Shown here piece by piece: positions 56,601 through 59,411 of a stretch of DNA of 64,000 nt (position 1 is its first letter; every line of letters begins with the position of its first letter). The DNA comes from Diphasiastrum complanatum (Eukaryota > Streptophyta > Lycopodiopsida > Lycopodiales > Lycopodiaceae). Both the position numbers and the translations under genes were made by a program. The notes beneath the pieces were generated by a model. That model was not told the DNA's origin, made no database searches, and worked only from the letters and a program-made list of their open reading frames with translations. The DNA lies in assembly GCA_029204225.1 (NCBI GenBank), contig CM055096.1, positions 28,880,495 through 28,944,494 of the forward strand, in the 5' to 3' direction.

Positions 56601-59411
56601 AATTCTCAACATTCAGGAACTATTATTGGCCTTCCGCACTTTGAAAAGAAGGCAAGATTTTGGAGCAATGAGTCAAGCTCCACTGATTCTGAAGTGGTGC
56701 AAAATGATGGCCGTGAAGGAGGTGATAAAGATGAGCCGGAAATGAGTTCACCCTTATCTCCTGGTAGGATAGTTAGTGCTCATTAACATTTTCACACCGA
56801 TATTGAAAAAATTGTTTTTCTTCATGCTGAAATGCAGCACTATTTCAATGCCTGAATGATATTGCTTAAACCTTAATTAAAACATAGATATGCAACTCTT
56901 CTTATAATTTGTATGCTTAACGTCAACAGTTTCCTAGCCTATAGACTGGCACTGGCAATGGCCTTCACAATTGGAAAAGAATCATAGTTGCTGGCTTAAA
57001 AGCACAGGTTTATTTTTGTCACAGCAAACAGCTCTTAGTGATCTCTCTGCCTTGAACTCCACCCTCAATGATCTGAATGATGTCCTGATTACTTTGTGAT
57101 TGTAGGTGGTTATATCAGGGGAAAGATGTACAATATTAGAATTGACGATGAGGTGTTGGTACGACTTTCACCAAAAAACCCCGATTCTACATACTACTTT
57201 GGAGATACGGTGAGTCTAAAAGGAGAAACTTGTTTTCCTACATTTCCTTGCTTGAAAGTTATATTGAGTCCTTTTGATTATGATTACTGCTCAATTTAGT
57301 CTCTGACTGGTATGCAGTTTCTCTTTATAATTGTACTATCGAATTATGCCCTCAGTTTTACATTTGCAGGTAGCTGGAGTCATTACATTCCCACACGAAG
57401 AGGGTTCAAGAAGATGCTTAGAGGTTTGAATCTTCTGGTATTTCATTAAGAAAAATTGAAAGCTCCTAGTTTTCAATGCATACGTTGTTCTCCCTTGACT
57501 GTTGCTGTGATATGAGATAGACTGATACGTCGTCTATTATCACATGCCTGAAGTTCGATTATATGACTTATTTTTGGACAATGACTTGCTCCAGGTTTCA
57601 ACATTTCTCGAATTGCGAGAAGTATTAAACCCTACATATCTTCATCCTTCACGGAAAAACTCACCTGTTATTACCAAGGTAGTTTCTAACAAGCTTACTT
57701 GCATGTTCTGTTTTTTGGATTTGAAGCTGGATTCCCATGTGTTATGCACCATCAAATAAAGATTCAAACCTTAGCTTGAACAGATGAGCTGATGATCAAA
57801 TAACCTTGAATGGAGTTGCATCAACATGCCATTGTGGGCCTTGGTAACTCCCATAAAATGAAGGGACCCCACCATACGAATCATGATTGAATGAAAATAA
57901 GACATGGAGGCAACTGTGGTGCATGGTGTTTGACAGATATATGCATGTAAAGAAGTATAAATAGTAACTGAATTTGAGTTTAGTAAAGTATTAGGATCTA
58001 CCTCTACTATTTTGGGAATCAAATTAGGTCATCAAGGTGCAATGTATAGGAAGAGTAAGTTTCATGCAATGTGCTGAGAGAGAAAAGTGGATTAGAAGTT
58101 TAGGAGGCTATCAGCTGGCATATGAAACAATGAGGAATGGAGTGAGCCTTGGTGAAGAGGGATTTGTGATATAGAGATTTGAAACATGATGCTCCAAAAA
58201 ACTTTGGAGCTTGTATGGTTGTATACAATAGATCGTGCATGTACTTATAATATGAAATTGTGCTATTTGCATAGCCCAGCCTTATATGTGTCTTGGTATT
58301 GTGTTCTTCATGATGGCAATACTTGTTTTACGTAGGAAATATAATCAATGGTGAAATTGCTCTTGTAAAATTGCTTTGAACCCAATTTGCTGTCTTCACA
58401 TTTGCGGCTAAAGATAATAAAAACAGTTTTTCCAGATACTGCTGGAAAGCAGTCATATTCCGGATAAACACATTCCAGACATAGAGTTCTGCAACATAGG
58501 GTAAGTTAGGTTTGAAAGAAATGACCTGCTGTATTTTATTTTGACAGCAAGTGCATTCTAGAGTCATCACCCAACTTGTTGTGAGTCTTCTAGAGAAACA
58601 TGAAGCTTTCTGGAGTAGACTTCTTTTTGATCTTTTACTCTGTTAATGAGGTTTATCTCAACAGGTCACAACACCAACTGTCTGGCACCCATCATTGCAA
58701 CTTTGTGTGCCTGTTCTGCCAAAGTTTATTATGGGAAAGACATGCCTTCAATTTTTTATCTACAAAGGTTAAAGTGAAAAGTTGCTAGAAGTTACCTGTC
58801 CAGTGTGACAAGCCGTGATTCAATAATATGCAAGTTTGAGTGTTTGCGTGATTGCTAGTTAGCCTACAGGTGTATTAATAGGTTCTTATCTGTATTCGGC
58901 TCTACTGATTCTCAGAGTTATACTATGCTATTAAAGAAAGGAATAGAACTTTTTCCCCGGCATGCTCATTGTTGCCAGAAATTTTTGCTTGCAGGTTCAA
59001 GCTGAATATTTTGAAGTTGTTGCTGACATGCTGCAAACACATTTTATGTTCTCCATCCCTTTGGATGGTCCGGCATCCTTTGTGACTCCTACAATCTCTG
59101 TACAGTGGTTTTTACGATTTGAGTTTGTGGCAACTCCTAGAAATATAGACTGGTCAAAGTACGAGCATCCCCTCCAAATCAAAGATAGAGATAGAGGTGA
59201 GTGGACCATGCCAATTGTAGTGCATGCATCCCTACCTCGAACTCATGCTGCAGGAGTCAGAAGAGAAAGGCCTTTATCATCATTAAGAGACTTCTGGATC
59301 CAATCTCCTAAAGCAACAGGATGGAGCAGCACTCCTCTTGCTTCACCCTCTCCACAACGTGACTCACTGGCATTAGCTGATGGAGAATCTTCAATAGATA
59401 GTTCAATGTAA
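4954..59411 (+). CDS. RGP1: Rgp1-like protein (RIC1-RGP1 Rab6/Ypt6 GEF subunit family), 3' part of gene, nine exons
   Basis: Joining the nine exons listed below gives one open frame of about 468 residues ending in TAA at 59409-59411. The first exon begins with two bases of a split codon, so 5' exons are missing from the window. Recognisable family blocks in order are [41 protein letters not shown], a low-complexity serine-rich middle, [52 protein letters not shown], and the C-terminal [13 protein letters not shown] with [10 protein letters not shown]. In yeast and animals Rgp1 (arrestin-like fold) pairs with Ric1 to activate Ypt6/Rab6 on the Golgi; plants have homologues. All junctions are GT-AG, phases match and no lesion is visible, so the gene looks functional despite two ~25-kb introns full of transposons. 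The family assignment rests on remembered conserved blocks, not a database search. Confidence 0.85.
5118..6885. other. Start of giant intron 1, nothing recognised with confidence
   Basis: AT-rich intron sequence. A 45-residue + strand stretch around 5940-6060 ([18 protein letters not shown]...) looks protein-like but was not assigned to a family. Around 6395-6480 a TDNG.FVGHNM-like phrase may be a worn integrase remnant. Confidence 0.4.
6886..7008 (+). mobile_element. LINE 3' end (tail copy T1)
   Basis: Contains the shared LINE tail: CTTATATGCC TTAT GGCATC (stem-loop about 6950-6965), then ACATAAATAAAGC, then (TC)n from 6988. No LINE coding sequence was recognised upstream, so this is a strongly 5'-truncated insertion. 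The TC run passes directly into a (TA)n run. Confidence 0.7.
6988..7055. repeat. (TC)n-(TA)n microsatellite
   Basis: TC dinucleotides from the LINE tail change at about 7009 to pure TA, ending TATATAT at 7055. The next base begins a CATAG-ended element. Confidence 0.9.
7056..7253. mobile_element. 198-bp MITE-like element with CATAG ends and GGTACC word arrays
   Basis: Begins CATAGGTCCCGCAGATCC and ends ...GGGGTACTATG, so the termini are inverted. TA repeats flank both sides. Both arms are arrays of GGTACC/GCGG words. The core is an A/T homopolymer stretch (about 7108-7165). The TA flanks are compatible with an 8-bp TATATATA duplication, but phase cannot be resolved inside a TA tract. Confidence 0.65.
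7268..8606 (-). mobile_element. 1.34-kb hAT-derived deletion element with CATAG ends
   Basis: Starts CATAGTACCTCGTGGTACC after TATATAT and ends ...GGTACCCAGTACCGCGGGACCTATG (two pieces of one arm) before a (TA)n tract. Both termini carry GGTACC arrays. Inside, the minus strand from 8234 encodes [18 protein letters not shown] and [17 protein letters not shown], the N-terminal BED-type finger of the hAT protein encoded at 8988-13188. The first zinc cysteine is lost (RRYC for CRYC) and the reading frame diverges near 8050. Direct repeats of about 100 bp, rich in CACATGGG, occupy 7515-7700. It appears to be a non-autonomous derivative keeping only the first part of the transposase. Confidence 0.7.
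8607..8650. repeat. (TA)n tract between two CATAG elements
   Basis: Forty-four bases of pure AT alternation bounded by ...CCTATG on the left and CATAGATCC on the right. Confidence 0.95.
8651..8720 (+). repeat. Left terminal array of hAT element B
   Basis: CATAGATCCAGCGG followed by GGATCC/GGTACC/GCGG words, the same architecture as the ends of the two elements to the left. The matching right end was not found after the coding region, so the right boundary of this element is unknown. Confidence 0.65.
8988..13188 (+). pseudogene. hAT transposase gene, degenerate, with introns and a long AT-hook C-terminal region
   Basis: Start chosen at ATG 8988 ([10 protein letters not shown]), matched by the copy at 8234. 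Residues C33, C36, H50 and C67 form a BED-type finger. A proline/serine-rich linker follows, then a DUF659-like domain (about 10120-10560: [33 protein letters not shown]). A frame break near 10560 shifts to [18 protein letters not shown], and a TAG interrupts at about 10656. A GT-AG intron at 10861-10977 joins in frame ([16 protein letters not shown]). Another frame break follows near 11095. A second possible intron starts at 11321. The hAT dimerisation motif [20 protein letters not shown] lies near 11420-11480. A region to 13188 is proline-rich, with AT-hook cores RPGRPKG and KRGRPLR (about 12873-12950), then an acidic tail. Inactive as it stands. Whether the proline-rich/AT-hook part belongs to the same protein is inferred from continuity. 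Confidence 0.75.
10861..10977 (+). other. Predicted intron of the hAT gene
   Basis: GTAAGC at the donor and CTTGCAG at the acceptor. Removing these 117 bases joins ...LQPE to R-MTELKFIW in a single frame. Confidence 0.7.
13250..13945 (+). repeat. Two direct copies of a ~340-bp repeat (R1)
   Basis: Copies at about 13255-13590 and 13600-13945 share long blocks, for example AATTAGGTCA.GCGAAATGG and GACACTTTGCCG.GA.GGG. A third copy lies inverted at about 15240-15523. No coding potential was recognised. Confidence 0.8.
13960..14365 (+). repeat. Four tandem ~112-bp units (R2)
   Basis: Units begin near 13995, 14109, 14219 and 14332 with TAAGCTGTTGAAGTTCATC or a variant, followed by GGGGAAACCGATC. 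The last unit is shortened. A further unit is inverted at about 15118-15180. Confidence 0.85.
14366..14935. repeat. Large imperfect palindrome with GGACGCG word arrays around (TA)n
   Basis: The left arm (14366-14594) and right arm (about 14721-14935) are inverted copies of each other. Reading inward each has TTCCGGGGGA, GGCAGGTGCCTGTATTTTT, a T-rich run, then an array of GGACGCG/CGCGTCC words ending GCTTCC at TA repeats (14594-14624 and about 14678-14720). A short GGACGCG piece lies between the two TA tracts. It resembles two CATAG-class elements head to head, but here the word at the TA edge is CTTCCTTAG or GGAAGCG. Confidence 0.7.
15045..15118 (+). repeat. Short tandem repeat, ~20-bp unit
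   Basis: AGTGACAAGCTAGAGACTAC and two diverged copies follow one another. It abuts the inverted R2 unit. Confidence 0.7.
15112..15523 (-). repeat. Inverted arm of R2+R1
   Basis: The reverse complement matches about 13640-14045 (R1 followed by the first R2 unit). This gives a ~400-bp inverted repeat with a ~1.07-kb spacer. Its outer edge, at ...TTTTGACCGAACGAC, abuts LINE coding sequence at 15524. Confidence 0.75.
15524..16008 (+). pseudogene. LINE ORF2 reverse transcriptase, upstream half (interrupted by G1)
   Basis: Encodes [51 protein letters not shown] and [23 protein letters not shown] blocks including the YADD catalytic motif (about 15891-15902). A TAG follows at 15934-15936 and a frameshift near 15955. 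The sequence ends ...GKTKV where the gypsy LTR begins, and resumes as MVFNTS at 20469. The 5' part of the element (ORF1, endonuclease) is absent. Confidence 0.9.
16009..16366 (+). repeat. G1 5' LTR
   Basis: Starts TGTTTCGAGCTCG (expected TGTTACGAGCTCG) and ends ...GGATCTATTACA, 358 bp. Confidence 0.9.
16440..17342 (+). pseudogene. G1 gag C-terminus, protease and start of RT
   Basis: The zinc knuckle [14 protein letters not shown] (CX2CX4HX4C) is intact. The protease motif reads [11 protein letters not shown] with DDGA in place of the usual DSGA. The region GRDWLYSLG and an RT approach (PPYRVSR) follow, and the frame breaks at about 17330. The protein cannot be made as a continuous polyprotein. 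Confidence 0.85.
17345..18930 (+). pseudogene. G1 reverse transcriptase and RNase H
   Basis: RT blocks [42 protein letters not shown] and [11 protein letters not shown] (FLDD catalytic core) are present, followed by [18 protein letters not shown] (18199-18201) separates NQPFVV from [12 protein letters not shown] at the RT/RNase H junction, and a frame break follows at about 18245. RNase H resumes with [34 protein letters not shown] and [13 protein letters not shown] at 18917-18919 precedes the integrase finger. Confidence 0.88.
18930..20100 (+). pseudogene. G1 integrase and chromodomain
   Basis: The HHCC finger region ([27 protein letters not shown]) is followed by a ~100-bp deletion at about 19080 relative to G2. 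The core then has DRLTKMAHF and VSDRD, a one-base frameshift near 19241, and [13 protein letters not shown] with the catalytic E. The C-terminal region ends with a chromodomain ([16 protein letters not shown], about 19990-20038). Stop at 20098-20100, then a G-rich polypurine tract before the 3' LTR. Confidence 0.88.
20112..20468 (+). repeat. G1 3' LTR
   Basis: TGTTACGAGCTCG...ATCTATTACA, 357 bp, preceded by the polypurine tract AAGGGGGAGAGAG at 20099-20111. Confidence 0.92.
20469..22080 (+). pseudogene. LINE ORF2 C-terminal half and 3' UTR
   Basis: Continues the element at 15524-16008: [43 protein letters not shown], then a stop at 21093-21095 in the same frame as the rest. The zinc motif [19 protein letters not shown] (CX2CX9HX4C, 21342-21398) is typical of this LINE family. 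Coding ends near 21881. The 3' UTR ends with CTTATATGCC TTTT GGCATGG and AAAGACATTAATAAAGC (22034-22075), tail copy T2, then TTTC and TC repeats. Confidence 0.88.
22071..22612. repeat. Compound (TTTC)(TC)(AC) microsatellite
   Basis: Starts as the LINE tail (TTTC)n, then alternating blocks of TC and AC with two near-identical ~110-bp copies (about 22415-22480 and 22495-22585). Translations of it (serine/leucine or histidine/threonine runs) are not genes. Confidence 0.92.
22625..22861. repeat. Word-array element with GGACTCGTCCGAC words, ending in (TA)n
   Basis: CTGCGGACTATCCGCAG-like words on the left, an A/T core (22668-22735), then GTCGGACGAGTCCG-type palindromic words, then (TA)n at about 22823-22861. 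The architecture is the same as at 7056-7253, with a different word. The ends are not cleanly CATAG on the left side of the TA tract. Confidence 0.5.
22862..23109. other. Spacer with a fragment of a GGTACC element
   Basis: CATAGGCCTTACAG follows the TA tract. Unique sequence then runs to about 23035, followed by A/T runs and ATGGTACCGCCCTGGTACC (23080-23098), which matches 7166-7184. Possibly a remnant of a GGTACC-class element. Confidence 0.45.
23110..23388 (+). mobile_element. Half-element with GGACGCG word arrays
   Basis: Matches the left arm of the palindrome at 14366-14594: GGGGTCATAAATTG, GGGGCC and a T run, then GGACGCG/GCGTCC words, ending GCTTCCTTAG at ATATATC. Two internal GGACGTGGACGCGGACG-like arrays are expanded. 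Confidence 0.6.
23400..23572. mobile_element. 173-bp MITE-like element with CATAG ends and GGCACGG words
   Basis: Begins CATAGTTCCAGGTGCCGTGG and ends GGCACGGGTGCC then a G run and ACTATG: inverted CATAGT ends. The A/T core (about 23440-23490) has TTTCGTAAAA, reminiscent of the core at 7056-7253. The word differs from that element. Confidence 0.6.
23574..23700. repeat. Array of GGAACCGTGG/GTACGGTTC words
   Basis: Starts CATAGAACCACGGTTCC one base after the previous element and carries at least seven copies of an AACCGTGG/CCACGGTT/GTACGGTTC word before (ATTA)n at about 23686-23710. Probably the arm of another truncated element. Confidence 0.55.
23702..24835 (-). pseudogene. LINE ORF2 internal fragment (minus strand)
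   Basis: From 24790 downward: an upstream region ([20 protein letters not shown] about 24500-24440), then [76 protein letters not shown] and [18 protein letters not shown]. There are frame breaks at about 24360 and 24110. It ends abruptly at 23702 in the ATTA repeat, with no LINE tail. Its 5' side abuts the (TTTC)n tail of the next element on the right. Confidence 0.85.
24839..26165 (-). mobile_element. LINE-derived ORF1-only element, copy d
   Basis: Minus strand: a 5' UTR with GCGGCTGCTGGC repeats (26165-25993), ORF1 from ATG 25992 to about 25044, then a ~150-bp 3' UTR and tail copy T3 (CTTATACGCC TTTC GGCATGG, GACGTTAATAAAGC) into (CTTT)n at 24839-24858. ORF1 runs straight into the 3' UTR with no trace of ORF2, so it is an internally deleted LINE keeping ORF1 and the tail. 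Confidence 0.7.
25044..25992 (-). pseudogene. LINE ORF1-like protein, copy d (one frameshift)
   Basis: Start at ATG 25992 ([11 protein letters not shown]). A proline/threonine-rich N-terminus is followed by a coiled-coil-like segment ([20 protein letters not shown] to [13 protein letters not shown]), then a conserved block [20 protein letters not shown] and RVRGIP, and a C-terminal basic block [18 protein letters not shown] then [14 protein letters not shown] single frameshift at about 25620 separates the coiled coil from the rest. The same blocks occur at 26690-27600 and 42704-43290. It resembles L1-type ORF1 RNA-binding proteins in layout. Copy 3 is followed by the endonuclease of ORF2, which supports the ORF1 identity. 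Confidence 0.7.
26179..26396. repeat. Short insert between two (GA)n arrays
   Basis: (GA)n at 26179-26220 and 26397-26448 enclose about 180 bp with two direct copies of CTGGCTGCNCAGCAGCCAG (minus sense). Possibly a fragment of a LINE 5' UTR. No coding recognised. Confidence 0.5.
26400..27695 (-). mobile_element. LINE-derived ORF1-only element, copy 2
   Basis: Minus strand: starts next to (TC)n at 27699-27744, ORF1-like region 27600-26690, 3' UTR similar to copy d (ACCACATAATCCTGG at about 26630), tail copy T4 (CTTATATGCC TTTA GGCATG, AAAGACATTAG), then (TTC)n and (TC)n. As in copy d there is no ORF2. Confidence 0.7.
26690..27600 (-). pseudogene. LINE ORF1-like protein, copy 2 (multiply broken)
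   Basis: Blocks in order on the minus strand: a proline-rich N-terminus ([20 protein letters not shown]), [20 protein letters not shown], a frameshift near 27180, [15 protein letters not shown], then across further stops [17 protein letters not shown] and [22 protein letters not shown]. It has several more lesions than copy d. Confidence 0.7.
27745..28131. other. Intron 1 sequence, nothing recognised
   Basis: Unique AT-rich sequence between two (GA)n arrays. Confidence 0.5.
28132..28453 (-). pseudogene. LINE ORF2 C-terminal fragment framed by (GA)n
   Basis: Minus strand reads [39 protein letters not shown] and [12 protein letters not shown], then runs directly into (TC)n (28182-28132) without the LINE tail. 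It is cut on both sides at TC microsatellites. Confidence 0.8.
28454..29790 (-). pseudogene. LINE ORF2 C-terminal region with intact 3' tail (T5)
   Basis: Minus strand from about 29790: [28 protein letters not shown] (across frame breaks, about 29550-29490), the CX2C...H...C zinc region (about 28980-28920), then 3' UTR. It ends with CTTATATGCT TTTT GGCATC, AAAAGACATTAATAAAGC and (TC)n at 28502-28454. Heavily mutated; 5' truncated. Confidence 0.8.
29791..30261. other. End of giant intron 1
   Basis: Unique T-rich sequence leading to the acceptor of exon B. No element recognised. Confidence 0.5.
30262..30355 (+). CDS. RGP1: Rgp1-like exon B, 94 nt, isolated between two ~25-kb introns
   Basis: The acceptor TTTACAG ends at 30261 and the donor GTAAGG begins at 30356. 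The exon encodes [14 protein letters not shown], then [17 protein letters not shown], leaving one base of the next codon. It enters at phase 0 from exon A and is completed by the two leading bases of exon C. Confidence 0.85.
30356..30891. other. Start of giant intron 2
   Basis: Unique sequence from the donor of exon B to the (GA)n array. Nothing recognised. Confidence 0.5.
31200..31736 (-). pseudogene. LINE ORF2 C-terminal end, distal to TRIM
   Basis: [35 protein letters not shown] and an Arg/Asp-rich end, followed by the LINE 3' UTR. It continues the fragment at 32130-33000 across the TRIM insertion. Confidence 0.8.
31767..31838 (-). promoter_or_regulatory. tRNA-like region with A and B boxes, downstream LTR
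   Basis: 72 nt in the minus sense, GGGCAGA...TCTGTCC. Seven acceptor pairs form, the D stem GCTC/GAGC is intact, and the T stem and 7-nt T loop fold. A box TAGCTCAGTGG is canonical; B box GGTTTGAATCC has one mismatch. The anticodon arm is weak (one C-A mismatch) and loop position 33 is C, so a functional tRNA is unlikely. Confidence 0.85.
32033..32104 (-). promoter_or_regulatory. tRNA-like region with A and B boxes, upstream LTR
   Basis: 72 nt, GGGCGGA...TCTGTCC, with all seven acceptor pairs (two G-U). B box GGTTCGAATCC is a perfect consensus. The A box TAGATCAGTGG has one change, which also breaks a D-stem pair. Under a 7-nt loop the anticodon triplet would be CGG, but position 33 is not T. 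Confidence 0.85.
32130..33000 (-). pseudogene. LINE ORF2 RT end to C-terminal region, proximal to TRIM
   Basis: [51 protein letters not shown], then [20 protein letters not shown] and [13 protein letters not shown]. Frame breaks near 32640 and 32430. At 33000 it joins the RT fragment at 35415 once the copia is removed (duplication ATAAT). Confidence 0.85.
33605..34075 (-). pseudogene. Copia RT N-terminal remnant
   Basis: [20 protein letters not shown] then [13 protein letters not shown] matches the start of the copia RT domain. It is cut after that, and the upstream integrase is missing. Confidence 0.75.
34430..35335 (-). pseudogene. Copia gag remnant
   Basis: Starts at ATG 35335 ([20 protein letters not shown]), an early stop near 35035, then [17 protein letters not shown] (UBN2 gag) and a zinc knuckle [14 protein letters not shown] (about 34541-34500). 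Frame breaks separate the three parts. Confidence 0.8.
35415..36805 (-). pseudogene. LINE ORF2 endonuclease end to RT start
   Basis: From 36790: [12 protein letters not shown], then [20 protein letters not shown] (endonuclease C-terminal part, about 36610-36550), a spacer, and RT blocks [20 protein letters not shown] and [20 protein letters not shown] (about 35600-35440). Several frame breaks. It is bounded by the G3 LTR on one side and the copia on the other. Confidence 0.78.
36806..37246 (+). repeat. G3 5' LTR
   Basis: Starts GTTATGGACTCGGCTC and ends ...CTATTCGTAAC. The apparent ends form GTTA/TAAC rather than TG/CA. The same start is seen at 42260 and, inverted, at 238. Confidence 0.75.
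37906..38950 (+). pseudogene. G3 gag
   Basis: Starts at ATG 37906 ([19 protein letters not shown]), then a proline/glycine-rich part and a stop at about 38283. It resumes with the retrotransposon gag core ([37 protein letters not shown]) and, in another frame, a zinc knuckle [14 protein letters not shown] (about 38889-38930). At least three frame breaks. Confidence 0.82.
39100..41136 (+). pseudogene. G3 protease, RT and RNase H
   Basis: The protease motif reads [11 protein letters not shown] (DIGS for DSGS). [47 protein letters not shown] (NGRP instead of the usual NAP) and [10 protein letters not shown]. RNase [33 protein letters not shown] and [10 protein letters not shown]. The 444-codon frame from 39802 to 41136 is open; lesions lie upstream near 39795. 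Confidence 0.85.
41137..42211 (+). pseudogene. G3 integrase and chromodomain
   Basis: The HHCC finger is missing; sequence jumps from the RNase H linker to [12 protein letters not shown]. Catalytic residues are visible in [12 protein letters not shown] and DGQSEVLN. A frameshift at about 41890 precedes VFHVSLLR and a chromodomain ([18 protein letters not shown], about 42026-42080). Stop at 42209-42211, then a purine-rich tract GGGAGA at the LTR edge. Confidence 0.83.
42360..42640 (-). pseudogene. LINE ORF2 endonuclease, N-terminal part
   Basis: [29 protein letters not shown] (the E of the THE motif is retained in one frame), [20 protein letters not shown] and [16 protein letters not shown] match the start of an apurinic-type LINE endonuclease. 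It is cut at the G3 3' edge and continues at 36805. Confidence 0.82.
42704..43290 (-). pseudogene. LINE ORF1-like protein, copy 3
   Basis: [20 protein letters not shown] (coiled-coil-like), [46 protein letters not shown], then after a break near 42890 [20 protein letters not shown] and [15 protein letters not shown]. This copy is followed by the ORF2 endonuclease, showing the normal ORF1-ORF2 order that copies d and 2 lack. Confidence 0.78.
43421..44620 (-). mobile_element. LINE copy with 5' truncation at YADD and intact tail (T7)
   Basis: The minus strand begins next to (GA)n at 44621 inside the RT motif ([16 protein letters not shown]), has an internal deletion, then the C-terminal region and 3' UTR. 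It ends with CTTATGCGCC ACA GGTGCCC, AAAAGATGTTAATAAAGC, then mixed TTGC/TTTC and (TC)n (43504-43421). The array joins directly to the 5' region of the next LINE (ORF1 copy 3). Confidence 0.83.
43764..44450 (-). pseudogene. LINE ORF2 C-terminal domain, open frame
   Basis: 228 codons without a stop: [39 protein letters not shown], the zinc motif [35 protein letters not shown] and a basic C-terminus. It is the best preserved C-terminal LINE domain in the window. The rest of ORF2 is missing. Confidence 0.85.
44621..45014 (-). pseudogene. LINE 3' UTR with tail T8, distal to G2
   Basis: The 3' end of the LINE at 51435-52080, split by G2. It ends with CTTGTATGCC TTTTT GGCATTG, AAAAGACATTAGTAAAGC and (TC)n (44661-44621). 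Confidence 0.8.
45015..45371 (-). repeat. G2 3' LTR
   Basis: 357 bp, TGTTACGAGCTCG...AATTATTACA in minus sense. Confidence 0.95.
45400..46500 (-). pseudogene. G2 integrase and chromodomain
   Basis: [21 protein letters not shown], the same one-base frameshift as in G1 near 46240, then [13 protein letters not shown]. The long C-terminal frame ends at a TGA (45478-45480) where G1 has TGG inside the chromodomain ([15 protein letters not shown]). Unlike G1 it retains [11 protein letters not shown] between the finger and the core. Confidence 0.88.
46530..48730 (-). pseudogene. G2 RT, RNase H and integrase finger
   Basis: The 448-codon frame 48725-47379 carries [39 protein letters not shown] (short deletion removes ATF) and [15 protein letters not shown] follows NQPFVV at the RT/RNase H junction, exactly as in G1. 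RNase H and finger continue in one frame 47348-46530 ([46 protein letters not shown]). Confidence 0.9.
48731..50202 (-). pseudogene. G2 gag and protease
   Basis: gag starts at ATG 50202 ([20 protein letters not shown]). A one-base frameshift near 49830 leads to the core [50 protein letters not shown]. The zinc knuckle region (about 49180-49130) has a stop replacing Q (CPKG after HTIR). The protease keeps VMVDDGA, followed by an insertion (EQ...) that displaces the THNF part. Confidence 0.85.
51089..51434 (-). repeat. G2 5' LTR
   Basis: 346 bp. It differs from the 3' LTR mainly by a ~11-bp deletion near 51107 and point changes. Confidence 0.95.
51435..52080 (-). pseudogene. LINE ORF2 C-terminal fragment, proximal to G2
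   Basis: [57 protein letters not shown] and a worn zinc region. It continues at 45014 once G2 is removed. Several frame breaks. Confidence 0.78.
52590..52945 (+). pseudogene. Ty3/gypsy RT-RNase H fragment related to G1/G2
   Basis: [36 protein letters not shown], then after a break NPNQSFVV and TNARDFAV. Here the codon after FVV is GAA, where G1 and G2 have TAA. No LTR nearby. Confidence 0.85.
52946..54782. other. End of giant intron 2
   Basis: Unique AT-rich sequence with a short (TG)n at 53999-54016 and an A run at about 54331-54349. No coding element recognised before exon C. Confidence 0.5.
54783..54850 (+). CDS. RGP1: Rgp1-like exon C, 68 nt
   Basis: The acceptor GATGCAG ends at 54782 and the donor GTATGT begins at 54851. 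Two bases complete the split glycine codon, then [17 protein letters not shown] and IGVNW follow, ending at phase 0. Confidence 0.85.
55195..55450 (+). CDS. RGP1: Rgp1-like exon D, 256 nt
   Basis: The acceptor ACATCAG ends at 55194 and the donor GTAAGT begins at 55451. The exon encodes [18 protein letters not shown] and a serine/threonine-rich linker ending ...LLERESH plus one base. This fits the variable middle region of plant Rgp1-like proteins. Confidence 0.82.
56596..56763 (+). CDS. RGP1: Rgp1-like exon E, 168 nt
   Basis: The acceptor TGCTGCAG ends at 56595 and the donor GTAGGA begins at 56764. The exon encodes [20 protein letters not shown] and an acidic, serine-rich stretch ending ...SSPLSP plus one base. 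Phase 1 on both sides. Confidence 0.82.
57106..57209 (+). CDS. RGP1: Rgp1-like exon F, 104 nt
   Basis: The acceptor TTGTAG ends at 57105 and the donor GTGAGT begins at 57210. The exon encodes [20 protein letters not shown] then [14 protein letters not shown], the start of the conserved C-terminal half. Ends at phase 0. Confidence 0.88.
57370..57423 (+). CDS. RGP1: Rgp1-like exon G, 54 nt
   Basis: The acceptor TTTGCAG ends at 57369 and the donor GTTTGA begins at 57424. The exon encodes exactly 18 codons, [18 protein letters not shown]. Confidence 0.88.
57595..57678 (+). CDS. RGP1: Rgp1-like exon H, 84 nt
   Basis: The acceptor GCTCCAG ends at 57594 and the donor GTAGTT begins at 57679. The exon encodes 28 codons, [16 protein letters not shown] then [12 protein letters not shown]. 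Confidence 0.88.
58995..59411 (+). CDS. RGP1: Rgp1-like terminal exon I, 417 nt with stop
   Basis: The acceptor CTTGCAG ends at 58994. The exon encodes [19 protein letters not shown], the conserved [13 protein letters not shown] and a serine/proline-rich tail, and ends in TAA. No canonical AATAAA was picked out downstream. Confidence 0.88.
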   Translation, partial: VQAEYFEVVADMLQTHFMFSIPLDGPASFVTPTISVQWFLRFEFVATPRNIDWSKYEHPLQIKDRDRGEWTMPIVVHASLPRTHAAGVRRERPLSSLRDFWIQSPKATGWSSTPLASPSPQRDSLALADGESSIDSSM

